In this document: positions 35,956 through 44,712 of the stretch, piece after piece
Position numbering within the stretch: the first letter of the stretch is position 1
Layout of the letters: every line of letters starts with the position of its first letter
Source: Vibrio tetraodonis
Lineage (GTDB): Bacteria; Pseudomonadota; Gammaproteobacteria; Enterobacterales; Vibrionaceae
NCBI RefSeq assembly: GCF_003350295.1
Contig: NZ_QLYY01000005.1
Coordinates: 396,679 to 460,678, forward strand
Reading direction: 5' to 3'
Length of the DNA: 64,000 nt
Notes under the pieces: generated by a model
The model's input: the letters and a program-made list of their open reading frames with translations, nothing else
The model's database searches: none
What the model was told of the DNA's origin: nothing
Made by a program: the position numbers and the translations under genes

Positions 35956-37542
35956 ATGCATAAAAATATTATAAGTTGTTGTATCGCCTCTGCTCTTTCA
36001 GTTATGTCTGGCTTGGCGCTTGCACAACAAGGCGAGGTGAAATCGGTCTTAGCTGAAGGTCAAAATCTTGCACCTTTACTCACAGTCGAAGATGAGAAGG
36101 GCATAAAAAATAAATATATCGTCGTGCTCAAAAAACCAGAAATGTTGCTTGAGGGCTCGCAAGCTTTTGTAGAGTTTACTCAGCAAACTGTAACTGGATT
36201 GGCTAGTCAACACTCGCTTAAAACAGAGAGAATATACGATCATGTTTTGAGTGGTTTTTCTGCCACTCTGACGAAGGAGCAACTCAAAGCACTTCGTGAA
36301 GATCCACAAGTGGCTTATATTGAGCAGGACAGAATCGTAACTATCGATCCTGTATTGTCCGACGAAGGCACCCAAACCAATGCTATTTGGGGCTTGGATC
36401 GTATTGACCAACGTAACTTACCGCTTAGCGGCAGTTATACATACAACTATGACGGTACGGGTGTCACGGCTTACGTTATCGACACTGGTGTAGAAAACAA
36501 TCATAGCGAGTTTGGTGGCCGTTCAACTTCAGGCTACGATTTTGTTGACAACGATAATGATAGTTCCGACTGTCACGGACACGGAACTCATGTAGCGGGC
36601 ACTATTGCTGGTAGCCAATATGGTGTAGCAAAGAATGCCAATATTGTTGGTGTCAGAGTACTCAGCTGTCGCGGTTCTGGTTCTAACTCAGGGGTAATAG
36701 GAGGTGTAAACTGGGTTGCAGCCAATGCTTCTGGCCCTTCGGTGGCCAACATGAGCTTAGGCGGCGGCGTATCTAGCTCACTAGATAGTGCAGTAGCGAG
36801 TGCTGTTCAATCTGGAATCACTTTTGTATTGGCAGCAGGAAACTCAAACGCTGATGCTTGTAACTCTTCACCAGCTCGTGAGCAGAGTGCGGTAACTGTC
36901 GGCTCAAGCACAAGCAGTGATAGCCGCTCAAGCTTCTCGAATTGGGGAAGCTGTGTAGATGTTTTTGCTCCGGGCTCAAGCATTAAATCAGCATGGATAG
37001 GTGGTGGCTACAGGACAATAAGTGGTACTTCTATGGCAGCGCCCCATATGGCAGGTGTAACCGCTCTTTATCTGCATGAAAACAATGCATTATCACCTTC
37101 ACAAGTATCTAACCTTATCAGCACACGTGCAACATCAGGTAAAATATCTGACACTCGTGGTACAGTTAACAAGCTCGCGTACAGCCTCAGTGGCAGCGCC
37201 TGTGAACCAGATTGTGATAATCCAACGCCAACTCCTGATGGTGAACTGACCAATGGAACCCCTGTCAGCAATATCAGCGCGAGCCGTGGGGCACAGAAAC
37301 AGTACTATATTGATGTGCCTGCAGGCCGTTCGCTCAGTGTAACAACGACTGGTGGCTCTGGTGATGCAGATCTATATGTACGCTTTGGCGCACAACCAAC
37401 AACTGGCACTTGGGACTGTCGCCCTTATCGCTCAGGTAATAATGAGGTTTGCACCATTTCAAATACACAAAATGGTCGCTACCACATAATGCTTAATGCC
37501 TACAGCACATACAATGGAGTTACTCTGAACGCGAGTTATTAA
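35956..37542 (+). CDS. Secreted subtilisin-like serine protease with PPC domain
   Basis: 528 residues from ATG 35956, chosen for AAAGGAA 6 bases upstream and a signal peptide ending LALAQ. The order is an inhibitor_I9 propeptide (about 45-130, KYIVVLKKPEM), an S8 catalytic domain with Asp175 in YVIDTGV, His212 in GHGTHVAG and Ser359 in SGTSMAAPHMAG, and a C-terminal pre-peptidase PPC domain (about 430-528, GDADLYVRFG). It is close to the Vibrio alginolyticus alkaline protease/aqualysin group. It acts outside the cell; the PPC domain is often trimmed off. A terminator follows. Confidence 0.94.
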   Translation: MHKNIISCCIASALSVMSGLALAQQGEVKSVLAEGQNLAPLLTVEDEKGIKNKYIVVLKKPEMLLEGSQAFVEFTQQTVTGLASQHSLKTERIYDHVLSGFSATLTKEQLKALREDPQVAYIEQDRIVTIDPVLSDEGTQTNAIWGLDRIDQRNLPLSGSYTYNYDGTGVTAYVIDTGVENNHSEFGGRSTSGYDFVDNDNDSSDCHGHGTHVAGTIAGSQYGVAKNANIVGVRVLSCRGSGSNSGVIGGVNWVAANASGPSVANMSLGGGVSSSLDSAVASAVQSGITFVLAAGNSNADACNSSPAREQSAVTVGSSTSSDSRSSFSNWGSCVDVFAPGSSIKSAWIGGGYRTISGTSMAAPHMAGVTALYLHENNALSPSQVSNLISTRATSGKISDTRGTVNKLAYSLSGSACEPDCDNPTPTPDGELTNGTPVSNISASRGAQKQYYIDVPAGRSLSVTTTGGSGDADLYVRFGAQPTTGTWDCRPYRSGNNEVCTISNTQNGRYHIMLNAYSTYNGVTLNASY

Positions 37543-37566
37543 CTCATAACATCTAGTCGAGGCATA

Positions 37567-37598
37567 ATACCAGTCGACCTTAGTTGACTGGTATTTTA
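37567..37598 (+). terminator. Terminator after the serine protease
   Basis: AATACCAGTCGAC pairs with GTTGACTGGTATT (one G-T pair) around CTTA, then tttat. Strong stem of 13 bp. Confidence 0.85.
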
Positions 37599-37817
37599 TC
37601 CTATAAATAACACACCTGATTAATACTGAGATTAAACGCCCTCAACTCTACCTTTCATTAAGCTGTCTACATCACTATCAGCAAAACAAGTTAATTACTT
37701 TTATTCGATGTTAGAAAATATCGACCATCATTCATATACTTAAAATTGACAATAGATTGCTTGGTATTATCTCATCCGCCAAGGAAAAGCTCGTAACAGT
37801 GCTAAATTGGAGGTCTC

Positions 37818-39263
37818 TTGATTACTTTCATGCTCAATCAAGAAGTCAAACAAGAACATCATATTTCACCCAATATGACGGTGCTTCAATACTTAAGATC
37901 ACATATTTACAAGACAGGTACCAAAGAGGGCTGTGCATCTGGAGACTGTGGTGCTTGCACCGCAGTTTTGGCTGAAGTCAAACACGGTCAACTCCAATAT
38001 CGTTCAATTAACACTTGTATTACATTCGTATCCTCATTACATGGAAAGCAACTCATTACCGTTGAAGATTTACGTCAAGGCGATCAGTTACATCCTGTTC
38101 AGCAAGCCATGGTTGAGTATCACGGATCTCAGTGTGGATATTGCACCCCTGGTTTTATCATGTCGATGTTTGCACTTGTCAAAAACAGACCCAGCGCTAA
38201 CAAACAAGAAATCATAGAATCTCTGGCCGGAAACTTGTGTCGCTGTACAGGCTACAGAAGCATACTCGATGCAGCGCTTTCTCTTGAGTCTAACCATCCC
38301 TTAGTCGATCATTTTTTTGCCAGCGAGAAGAATACCATTTCGCAACTCAAGAGACTAAACCAAGAATCCGCATCACTAACATATGGTGAACTCAAAGCCT
38401 ACCTGCCACGCACCATGAAAGAACTTGCCAAAATTTACAGTGTAAACCCCTCTGCCAAGTTGGTTGCAGGAGGCACCGACCTCGCTCTCGAGGTTACTCA
38501 ACAACATAAAAAAATTGAAACTCTTATTTGCTTACACCTAGTCGAAGATATGAAAGTATGCTTTGAAAAAGAAGGCATGCTTCACATTGGTGCCAACACC
38601 AATATCACTGATGCAGCGCAAGCACTTGTGAGGCTGTTTCCTGACTTTAGGGAACTGTTACATCGATTCGCCTCTCCGCAAATACGTAACTTGGGTACAT
38701 TGGGTGGTAACATTGCTAATGCATCACCTATTGGTGATATTGCCCCGCTCTTCATCGCGCTAAATGCCAAGCTAAAGCTGCGTTGTGGCAATAAAACTCG
38801 TACTTTACCTCTCGAAGACTTCTTTGTTCGTTATAAAATAACAGCACAACAAAAAAGCGAGTTCATTGAGCAGATCCAAATACCCAAACTTAGAAAGCCG
38901 GATTTTTTTCACGCCTACAAACTTTCTAAACGTCTGGATGATGACATCTCTGCAGTCTGTGGCGCTTTCAATATCGAAGTAAACGATAGCAAAGTCGTCA
39001 GCGCTCGAGTTGCTTTTGGTGGAATGGCTGAAATTCCCAAACGGGCCACTCAATGCGAAAGAGCCCTCATTGGTAATATATGGAGTCAAGAGACGATTGA
39101 CTCCGCGATGGCTTCATTAAGCAAAGATTTCAAGCCAGTGAGCGATTTTCGAGCCAGTAAGGAATATCGTTCAACCACTGCGGCAAACATGCTTCAACGA
39201 CTATTTATCGAATATAACTATCTCAGCAGTCAAATTGAAACACGAGTGACCACCTATGTCTAA
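37818..39263 (+). CDS. xdhA: Xanthine dehydrogenase small subunit (2Fe-2S and FAD)
   Basis: 481 residues. The TTG start at 37818 is favoured: GGAGG lies 4 bases upstream, and the N-terminus ITFMLNQEVKQ aligns with the family start. Cysteines GCASGDCGAC bind the first 2Fe-2S cluster; CGYCTPGF and LCRCTGYR bind the second. An FAD-binding domain follows (LVAGGTDLALEV, LGTLGGNIANASPIGD). It passes electrons from the molybdenum subunit to NAD. First gene of xdhA-xdhB-xdhC-guaD; overlaps xdhB by 8 bases. Confidence 0.95.
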   Translation: MITFMLNQEVKQEHHISPNMTVLQYLRSHIYKTGTKEGCASGDCGACTAVLAEVKHGQLQYRSINTCITFVSSLHGKQLITVEDLRQGDQLHPVQQAMVEYHGSQCGYCTPGFIMSMFALVKNRPSANKQEIIESLAGNLCRCTGYRSILDAALSLESNHPLVDHFFASEKNTISQLKRLNQESASLTYGELKAYLPRTMKELAKIYSVNPSAKLVAGGTDLALEVTQQHKKIETLICLHLVEDMKVCFEKEGMLHIGANTNITDAAQALVRLFPDFRELLHRFASPQIRNLGTLGGNIANASPIGDIAPLFIALNAKLKLRCGNKTRTLPLEDFFVRYKITAQQKSEFIEQIQIPKLRKPDFFHAYKLSKRLDDDISAVCGAFNIEVNDSKVVSARVAFGGMAEIPKRATQCERALIGNIWSQETIDSAMASLSKDFKPVSDFRASKEYRSTTAANMLQRLFIEYNYLSSQIETRVTTYV

Positions 39264-41577
39264 ATTACACAAAAAAACGCTCAAAACTGGCGTGGGTAAA
39301 AGTGTCGAGCACGACAGTGCTGCCAAACAGGTAACGGGCGAGGCCACTTATGTTGATGACCGACTTGAGTATCCCAATCAGCTGCATGTGTATATAGGGA
39401 CAAGCACACAAGCCCACGCAAAAATCACAAAACTAGATACTTCTTCTTGCTATAATTTCGCAGGCGTCGCATGCGTGATTACACAGCAAGATATTCCAGG
39501 AGACATAGACATAGGCGCGATTTTACCCGGAGACCCTTTACTTGCGAACGGTGAAGTCCAATATTATGGTCAACCCATTTTTGCAGTCGCCGCAAATTCA
39601 ATCGATACGGCGAGAGAAGCAGCACAAGCCGTTATTATTGAGTATCAACCTCTTCCACCTCAGCTCGACGTTAAACAAGCACTAAAACAAAAGCAGTTTG
39701 TCAGCGAAAGCCATCAGCAGACAAGGGGAAATCTACAACGCGCCTTTAAGCGTGCCAAACACATCATCGAAGGTGAGCTTGAAATTGGTGGTCAAGAACA
39801 TTTTTATCTTGAAACACAAGTAAGCAGCGCGATACCTACTGAAGATGGCGGGATGCAAGTCTTCTCATCAACCCAAAATCCAACAGAAGTGCAGCATAAA
39901 GTCGCTCAGGTTCTCAATTTACCAATCAACAAGGTGGTGATTGAAATACGCAGGATGGGTGGCGGCTTTGGTGGAAAAGAAACACAAGCGGCGATACCTG
40001 CGTGCATTGCCGCTGTAATTGCCAATCTCACTCAACGACCAACCAAACTGCGTCTTCCTCGCATGGAAGATATGATAATCACTGGAAAAAGGCACCCTTT
40101 CTATAATCAGTATAAGGTGGGATTCAATGATGAGGGCATAATAGAAGGTGTCGACATTGTTGTTTCAGGTGACTGTGGGTACTCGCCAGATTTATCCAGT
40201 TCAATTGTCGACCGCGCGATGTTTCACTCAGATAATGCTTATTATCTCGGTGCTGCAAGTGTTACAGGGCACAGATGTATGACGAACAAGGCCTCCAATA
40301 CCGCCTTTCGAGGCTTTGGTGGGCCCCAGGGAATGATGACAATAGAACACATCATGGATGAAATTGCCCATTACCTGAAAAAAGATCCCCTAGACATCCG
40401 CAAAGCTAACTATTACGGTGGCCAAGGCCGAAATATCACCCATTATCATCAAAAAATTGAAGATAATTGCCTAACAAGTATCACCAATAAGCTAGTTAGA
40501 GATTGTAAATATCAAGCTCGCCGCAAGTCTATTAATCAATACAACAAACAAAGCCCGATTCTTAAAAAAGGACTCGCCATTACACCAGTAAAGTTTGGTA
40601 TTTCCTTTACGGCTAAATTTTTAAATCAAGCTGGTGCTCTTATCCATATATACACTGACGGCAGTATTCATCTTAACCATGGTGGTACTGAGATGGGGCA
40701 AGGCCTCAATACAAAAGTAGCGCAGATTGTCGCAGAAGAGTTTCAGGTTGAAATAGAACGCATTCAAATTACAGCCACAAATACCGACAAGGTTCCAAAT
40801 ACCTCTCCTACTGCGGCATCTTCAGGTACTGATCTCAACGGAAAAGCCGCGCAAAATGCGGCAAAGACGATAAAGCAGCGACTGATTAAGTTTGCCTCAA
40901 AGCACTTTAAGGTAATGACGAAAGAGGTGGTATTTAAACATGGTCACGTCATGGCTGGTAAAAAGCAGATGACATTTGATGCCTTAGTTCAATTGGCCTA
41001 TTTCAACCAGATCTCACTGTCGAGCACAGGCTTTTATCGCACGCCAAAAATCCACTATGACCATGACAGAGCGCGTGGTCGTCCTTTCTATTATTATGCT
41101 TATGGCGCAGCATGCTCGGAAGTAATTATTGATACCTTGACTGGCGAATACAAACTACTGCGAGTGGACATTCTGCATGATGTTGGAGCATCGCTGAACC
41201 CAGCAATAGACATAGGACAAATTGAAGGTGGCTTTATTCAAGGCGTTGGCTGGCTTACTACCGAAGAATTATGCTGGGATGGGCAAGGACGTTTAACAAC
41301 AAACGGACCTGCAAGTTACAAAATTCCTGCCATCTCTGATATGCCATTGGAGTTTAATACGCAATTACTTCAAAACCACGCCAACTCAGAAGACACCGTC
41401 TATCATTCAAAAGCGGTCGGCGAGCCTCCTTTTATGCTTGCTATTTCTGTATGGAGCGCATTAAGAAATGCCATTACTTATGCTGTACCTAAAGGGCCAG
41501 CGCCACAATTAAATACCCCGGCAACGCCTGAGCGGGTGTTAATGGCGATTCACAGTGCAAAAAATGCCAGTGCCTGA
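39256..41577 (+). CDS. xdhB: Xanthine dehydrogenase molybdopterin-binding subunit
   Basis: 773 residues, the catalytic subunit that oxidises hypoxanthine to xanthine and xanthine to urate. Visible signatures are MGGGFGGKETQA (molybdopterin contact), FRGFGGPQGM with the substrate arginine, GGTEMGQGLNTK and the catalytic glutamate in KAVGEPPFML. It needs the molybdenum cofactor and XdhC for sulfuration. Start ATG overlaps the end of xdhA. Confidence 0.96.
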   Translation: MSKLHKKTLKTGVGKSVEHDSAAKQVTGEATYVDDRLEYPNQLHVYIGTSTQAHAKITKLDTSSCYNFAGVACVITQQDIPGDIDIGAILPGDPLLANGEVQYYGQPIFAVAANSIDTAREAAQAVIIEYQPLPPQLDVKQALKQKQFVSESHQQTRGNLQRAFKRAKHIIEGELEIGGQEHFYLETQVSSAIPTEDGGMQVFSSTQNPTEVQHKVAQVLNLPINKVVIEIRRMGGGFGGKETQAAIPACIAAVIANLTQRPTKLRLPRMEDMIITGKRHPFYNQYKVGFNDEGIIEGVDIVVSGDCGYSPDLSSSIVDRAMFHSDNAYYLGAASVTGHRCMTNKASNTAFRGFGGPQGMMTIEHIMDEIAHYLKKDPLDIRKANYYGGQGRNITHYHQKIEDNCLTSITNKLVRDCKYQARRKSINQYNKQSPILKKGLAITPVKFGISFTAKFLNQAGALIHIYTDGSIHLNHGGTEMGQGLNTKVAQIVAEEFQVEIERIQITATNTDKVPNTSPTAASSGTDLNGKAAQNAAKTIKQRLIKFASKHFKVMTKEVVFKHGHVMAGKKQMTFDALVQLAYFNQISLSSTGFYRTPKIHYDHDRARGRPFYYYAYGAACSEVIIDTLTGEYKLLRVDILHDVGASLNPAIDIGQIEGGFIQGVGWLTTEELCWDGQGRLTTNGPASYKIPAISDMPLEFNTQLLQNHANSEDTVYHSKAVGEPPFMLAISVWSALRNAITYAVPKGPAPQLNTPATPERVLMAIHSAKNASA

Positions 41578-41611
41578 GGCCTTAAATAGGTAATCAGCTA
41601 AGGAGAAAACC

Positions 41612-42451
41612 ATGTACAGCGACAATTGGATTCAGGAATTAGCTAAACTAGAACAAAATCAACAACCTTGTGTAATGGTAACTGTACTAGAAACAACAGG
41701 TTCTGTACCAAGAAATGCGGGAACCAAAATGCTGATTACCGAAGATAGATTGATCGCAACCATTGGAGGTGGCCACCTTGAACACTTGGCAACACAGATC
41801 GCGCGCGACATGCTCTCTTTTGGCCAAACATCTCCGAAAATAGAGCGGTTTAATCTTGGTGCCAAATTAGGCCAATGCTGTGGGGGCGTGGCAACCTTAA
41901 GTTTTGAGCCGGTCGGCTGTCACTCAAACTCTTTGGTCATTTTTGGTGCGGGTCATGTCTCCCAAGCACTTATACATGTTGTGTCAACACTCCCATTCCA
42001 TATCACTTGGATTGACCAGCGTAGTGACATCTTTCCTGACTTGGTCCCAAGTAATGTGACAAAGGTTGTCTCTGATGACCCTGTTCTTGAAGTCCGCGAC
42101 CAAGCTTCCCAAAGCTACTATCTAGTCATGACACACAACCATCAGCTCGATTTCGATCTGACAAAAGCTATCTTGGACCGAGCTGACAGCCTATACCTTG
42201 GCGTCATCGGTTCAAAATCGAAACGAAAACGATTCCATATGCGCTTAGCTCAGCGAGGATACTCAAAGCAACAAATCCATTCTCTTACCTGCCCGATTGG
42301 CATAAGTGAGATCAGCGGTAAACACCCTGCCGAAATAGCTGTGTCTGTTGCTGGAGAGCTGATAACGCACTACCAAGGCAGTGCTAAACATCTGCAAGTC
42401 ACTGAACAAAATGAGAAAAGTGGCAGTTCAGCACAAGATAAAATCGCCTAA
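41612..42451 (+). CDS. xdhC: Xanthine dehydrogenase accessory protein XdhC
   Basis: 279 residues, required for inserting sulfurated molybdenum cofactor into XdhB. The N-terminal XdhC/CoxI domain (VTVLETTGSVPRNAGTKML, IGGGHLE, QCCGG) is followed by a Rossmann-like C-terminal domain (VIFGAGHVSQAL, YLGVIGSKSKR). AAGGAG precedes the ATG. It lies 34 bases after xdhB in the same operon. Confidence 0.95.
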   Translation: MYSDNWIQELAKLEQNQQPCVMVTVLETTGSVPRNAGTKMLITEDRLIATIGGGHLEHLATQIARDMLSFGQTSPKIERFNLGAKLGQCCGGVATLSFEPVGCHSNSLVIFGAGHVSQALIHVVSTLPFHITWIDQRSDIFPDLVPSNVTKVVSDDPVLEVRDQASQSYYLVMTHNHQLDFDLTKAILDRADSLYLGVIGSKSKRKRFHMRLAQRGYSKQQIHSLTCPIGISEISGKHPAEIAVSVAGELITHYQGSAKHLQVTEQNEKSGSSAQDKIA

Positions 42452-42482
42452 TTACCGACTGCAGCCAAGAAAGGAAGTCTAT

Positions 42483-43802
42483 ATGGCAAGTCAACGCAAA
42501 GCATATCGCGCCAGCATCCTGCATTGTATCGCCGATCCCAAAGACGTCGGTCTCGACAATTGTTATGAGTTTTTTGAAGATGGTCTTATCGTCATTGAAG
42601 ATGGATACATAGTCGATATTGGCGAGTCAAATAAACTAATGAAAACGCTGCCAAAGAAAATTCTCACCCAAGAGTATGAGAATAAACTTATTACCTCAGG
42701 ATTTATCGACACTCATATTCATTATCCTCAAATTGGGATTATCGCTTCCTATGGTGAACAGTTACTCGATTGGTTAGAAAACTACACCTTTCCAGAAGAA
42801 ATGCGTTTTAGCGATCCTCAATACGCTAGAGATATGGCCAACTTATTTTTCCAACAGATGATGAGTAACGGAACCACGACAGCCTTAGTTTTTGGTACCG
42901 TACACAAACAATCTGTTGATATTTTTTTCGAAGAGGCACATAAGCGCCGCCTACGAATGATCGCGGGAAAAGTGCTCATGGACCAAAATGCTCCCCCAGA
43001 GCTAACCGATACTCCGGAGTCGGCTTATCAAGACTCAAAAGCATTAATTGAAAAATGGCACAACAAAGACAGACTTCTCTATGCAGTTACACCTCGTTTT
43101 GCCCCCACCAGCAGTCCACAGCAACTTAAAATGGCGGGTAAACTGTTAAAAGAATTCCCTGACGTTTATATGCATACGCACCTGTCTGAAAACCTTAAAG
43201 AGATTGATTGGGTTAAAGCGCTTTTCCCTGAACGCTCTGGCTATCTTGATGTGTATGATCATTATGGGCTTTTGCATAAGCGTTCTGTCTTTGCTCATGG
43301 TGTTCACCTATCGGATCATGAATGCCAGCGCCTGGCACAAACTCATTCATCGGTTGCGTTTTGCCCAACTTCAAACCTTTTTCTCGGTTCAGGCTTATTC
43401 AACCTTTCCAAGTTAGAAAGTCATCAAATCCGAGTCGGTATGGGGACCGACGTAGGCGCAGGCACCAGCTTCTCTCTATTACAAACCATGAATGAAGCAT
43501 ACAAAATCATGCAGCTTCAGCAAGAGAAACTGCATCCACTAAAGTCACTCTATCTGGCAACGCTAGGAGGAGCAAAAGCGCTGCATCTAGAAGATAAAAT
43601 AGGCAACCTCCAAGTAGGTAAAGAAGCGGACTTTGTTGTGCTCGATTTACAGTCGACGTCGTTGTTTGCGATGAGAATGAAGCAAGCCAAAACGCTAGAA
43701 GAGCGATTATTTGTACTTATGATGCTTGGCGATGAACGCAACATACATCAAACCTACATTATGGGAGAAAAAGCCTTTCAACCAGGCTCGATAGGCGATT
43801 AA
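42483..43802 (+). CDS. guaD: Guanine deaminase
   Basis: 439 residues from ATG 42483, with AAGGAAG upstream; the open frame extends back into xdhC. This amidohydrolase turns guanine into xanthine and ammonia, feeding XdhAB. Metal ligands are DTHIHYPQ, HTHLSEN, FAHGVHL and the aspartate in GMGTDVGAG. The segment LLDWLENYTFPEE is specific to bacterial guanine deaminases. Last gene of the xdh operon. Confidence 0.95.
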   Translation: MASQRKAYRASILHCIADPKDVGLDNCYEFFEDGLIVIEDGYIVDIGESNKLMKTLPKKILTQEYENKLITSGFIDTHIHYPQIGIIASYGEQLLDWLENYTFPEEMRFSDPQYARDMANLFFQQMMSNGTTTALVFGTVHKQSVDIFFEEAHKRRLRMIAGKVLMDQNAPPELTDTPESAYQDSKALIEKWHNKDRLLYAVTPRFAPTSSPQQLKMAGKLLKEFPDVYMHTHLSENLKEIDWVKALFPERSGYLDVYDHYGLLHKRSVFAHGVHLSDHECQRLAQTHSSVAFCPTSNLFLGSGLFNLSKLESHQIRVGMGTDVGAGTSFSLLQTMNEAYKIMQLQQEKLHPLKSLYLATLGGAKALHLEDKIGNLQVGKEADFVVLDLQSTSLFAMRMKQAKTLEERLFVLMMLGDERNIHQTYIMGEKAFQPGSIGD

Positions 43803-43958
43803 TAAAGTTAGACGAAAACTCCAAAATAAGACGCATAATAAGAATTCAGTCAGTTTCAATGTATTCAATTCTGATAAGCATCTATAAAACAATAACTTAA
43901 CTTTTAGTAATTGACGGCATAAAATTTGCTAAATACTTGATACTGGGGGTATTTTATT

Positions 43959-44693
43959 ATGTCTGAAAATATTAGATTACTGAATCCTCAACAAGTTGCA
44001 AATTTTGATGTTGAGTATATAGACAAGTCGTTATTTCGACTCGTATGTAGTGTGATTGACCAAAACGTGCACTATCCACACCAAGCTCACTTTCTCGATG
44101 TAGGCGGGGGAAACGGCTTATATGCTGACAAACTCATTGCCCAATATCCGGGTTGTTCTGTCGACATTGTTGAACCTGACTCACATATGAACACCAAAAA
44201 CAAACCCAATGACCATAAAGTCTTAGTCAATAGCGTCTATCAGGAGTTCAAGGGATTACAAGATTACGATATGATCCAGTTTAACTGGGTACTGCACCAC
44301 TTTATTGCCCATTCTTATGCAGAAACCCACGCTCTGCAACTAGAAGGGCTGAAATCAGCCTACAATATGCTAGGATCTGAGGGCATAGTGATCATCTTTG
44401 AAAACTTCTATGAAGGGAAAGAGCATACCAATTCGCCGGGCAAGCTAATATACCAGTTAACCTCATCTAAATTACTCAAGCCTGTTACTTCTGCGCTCGG
44501 TGCTAACACAGCAGGAGTGGGTGTCTGCTTCAACTCTGAACTACACTGGCGAGAGCAATTAATAAAAGCAGGTTTCAATAGCGTATTTTCAGCACACTGT
44601 TATGATTTTGGTAACTTAAACCCATTCAAGAAACGAATACTTGGCATCGAAAATCAGCGTGTCGGTATGTTAGTGGGTATAAAAACGCGCTAA
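43959..44693 (+). CDS. Class I SAM-dependent methyltransferase
   Basis: 244 residues. SAM motif I is FLDVGGGNGLYADKL, motif II IVEPDSHM, and IQFNWVLHHF fits motif IV. The C-terminal part ends with VGMLVGIKTR. The substrate is unknown. It follows guaD by 156 bases and lies convergent with the histidine kinase, so it is probably its own unit rather than part of purine breakdown. Confidence 0.85.
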   Translation: MSENIRLLNPQQVANFDVEYIDKSLFRLVCSVIDQNVHYPHQAHFLDVGGGNGLYADKLIAQYPGCSVDIVEPDSHMNTKNKPNDHKVLVNSVYQEFKGLQDYDMIQFNWVLHHFIAHSYAETHALQLEGLKSAYNMLGSEGIVIIFENFYEGKEHTNSPGKLIYQLTSSKLLKPVTSALGANTAGVGVCFNSELHWREQLIKAGFNSVFSAHCYDFGNLNPFKKRILGIENQRVGMLVGIKTR

Positions 44694-44712
44694 GCGAATG
44701 GTCGAAAGAAGC

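Noticed and set aside
42381..42482. Long in-frame N-terminal extension of guaD
   Set aside because: It lies inside xdhC and lacks family conservation; the ATG at 42483 has AAGGAAG and matches known guanine deaminase starts.
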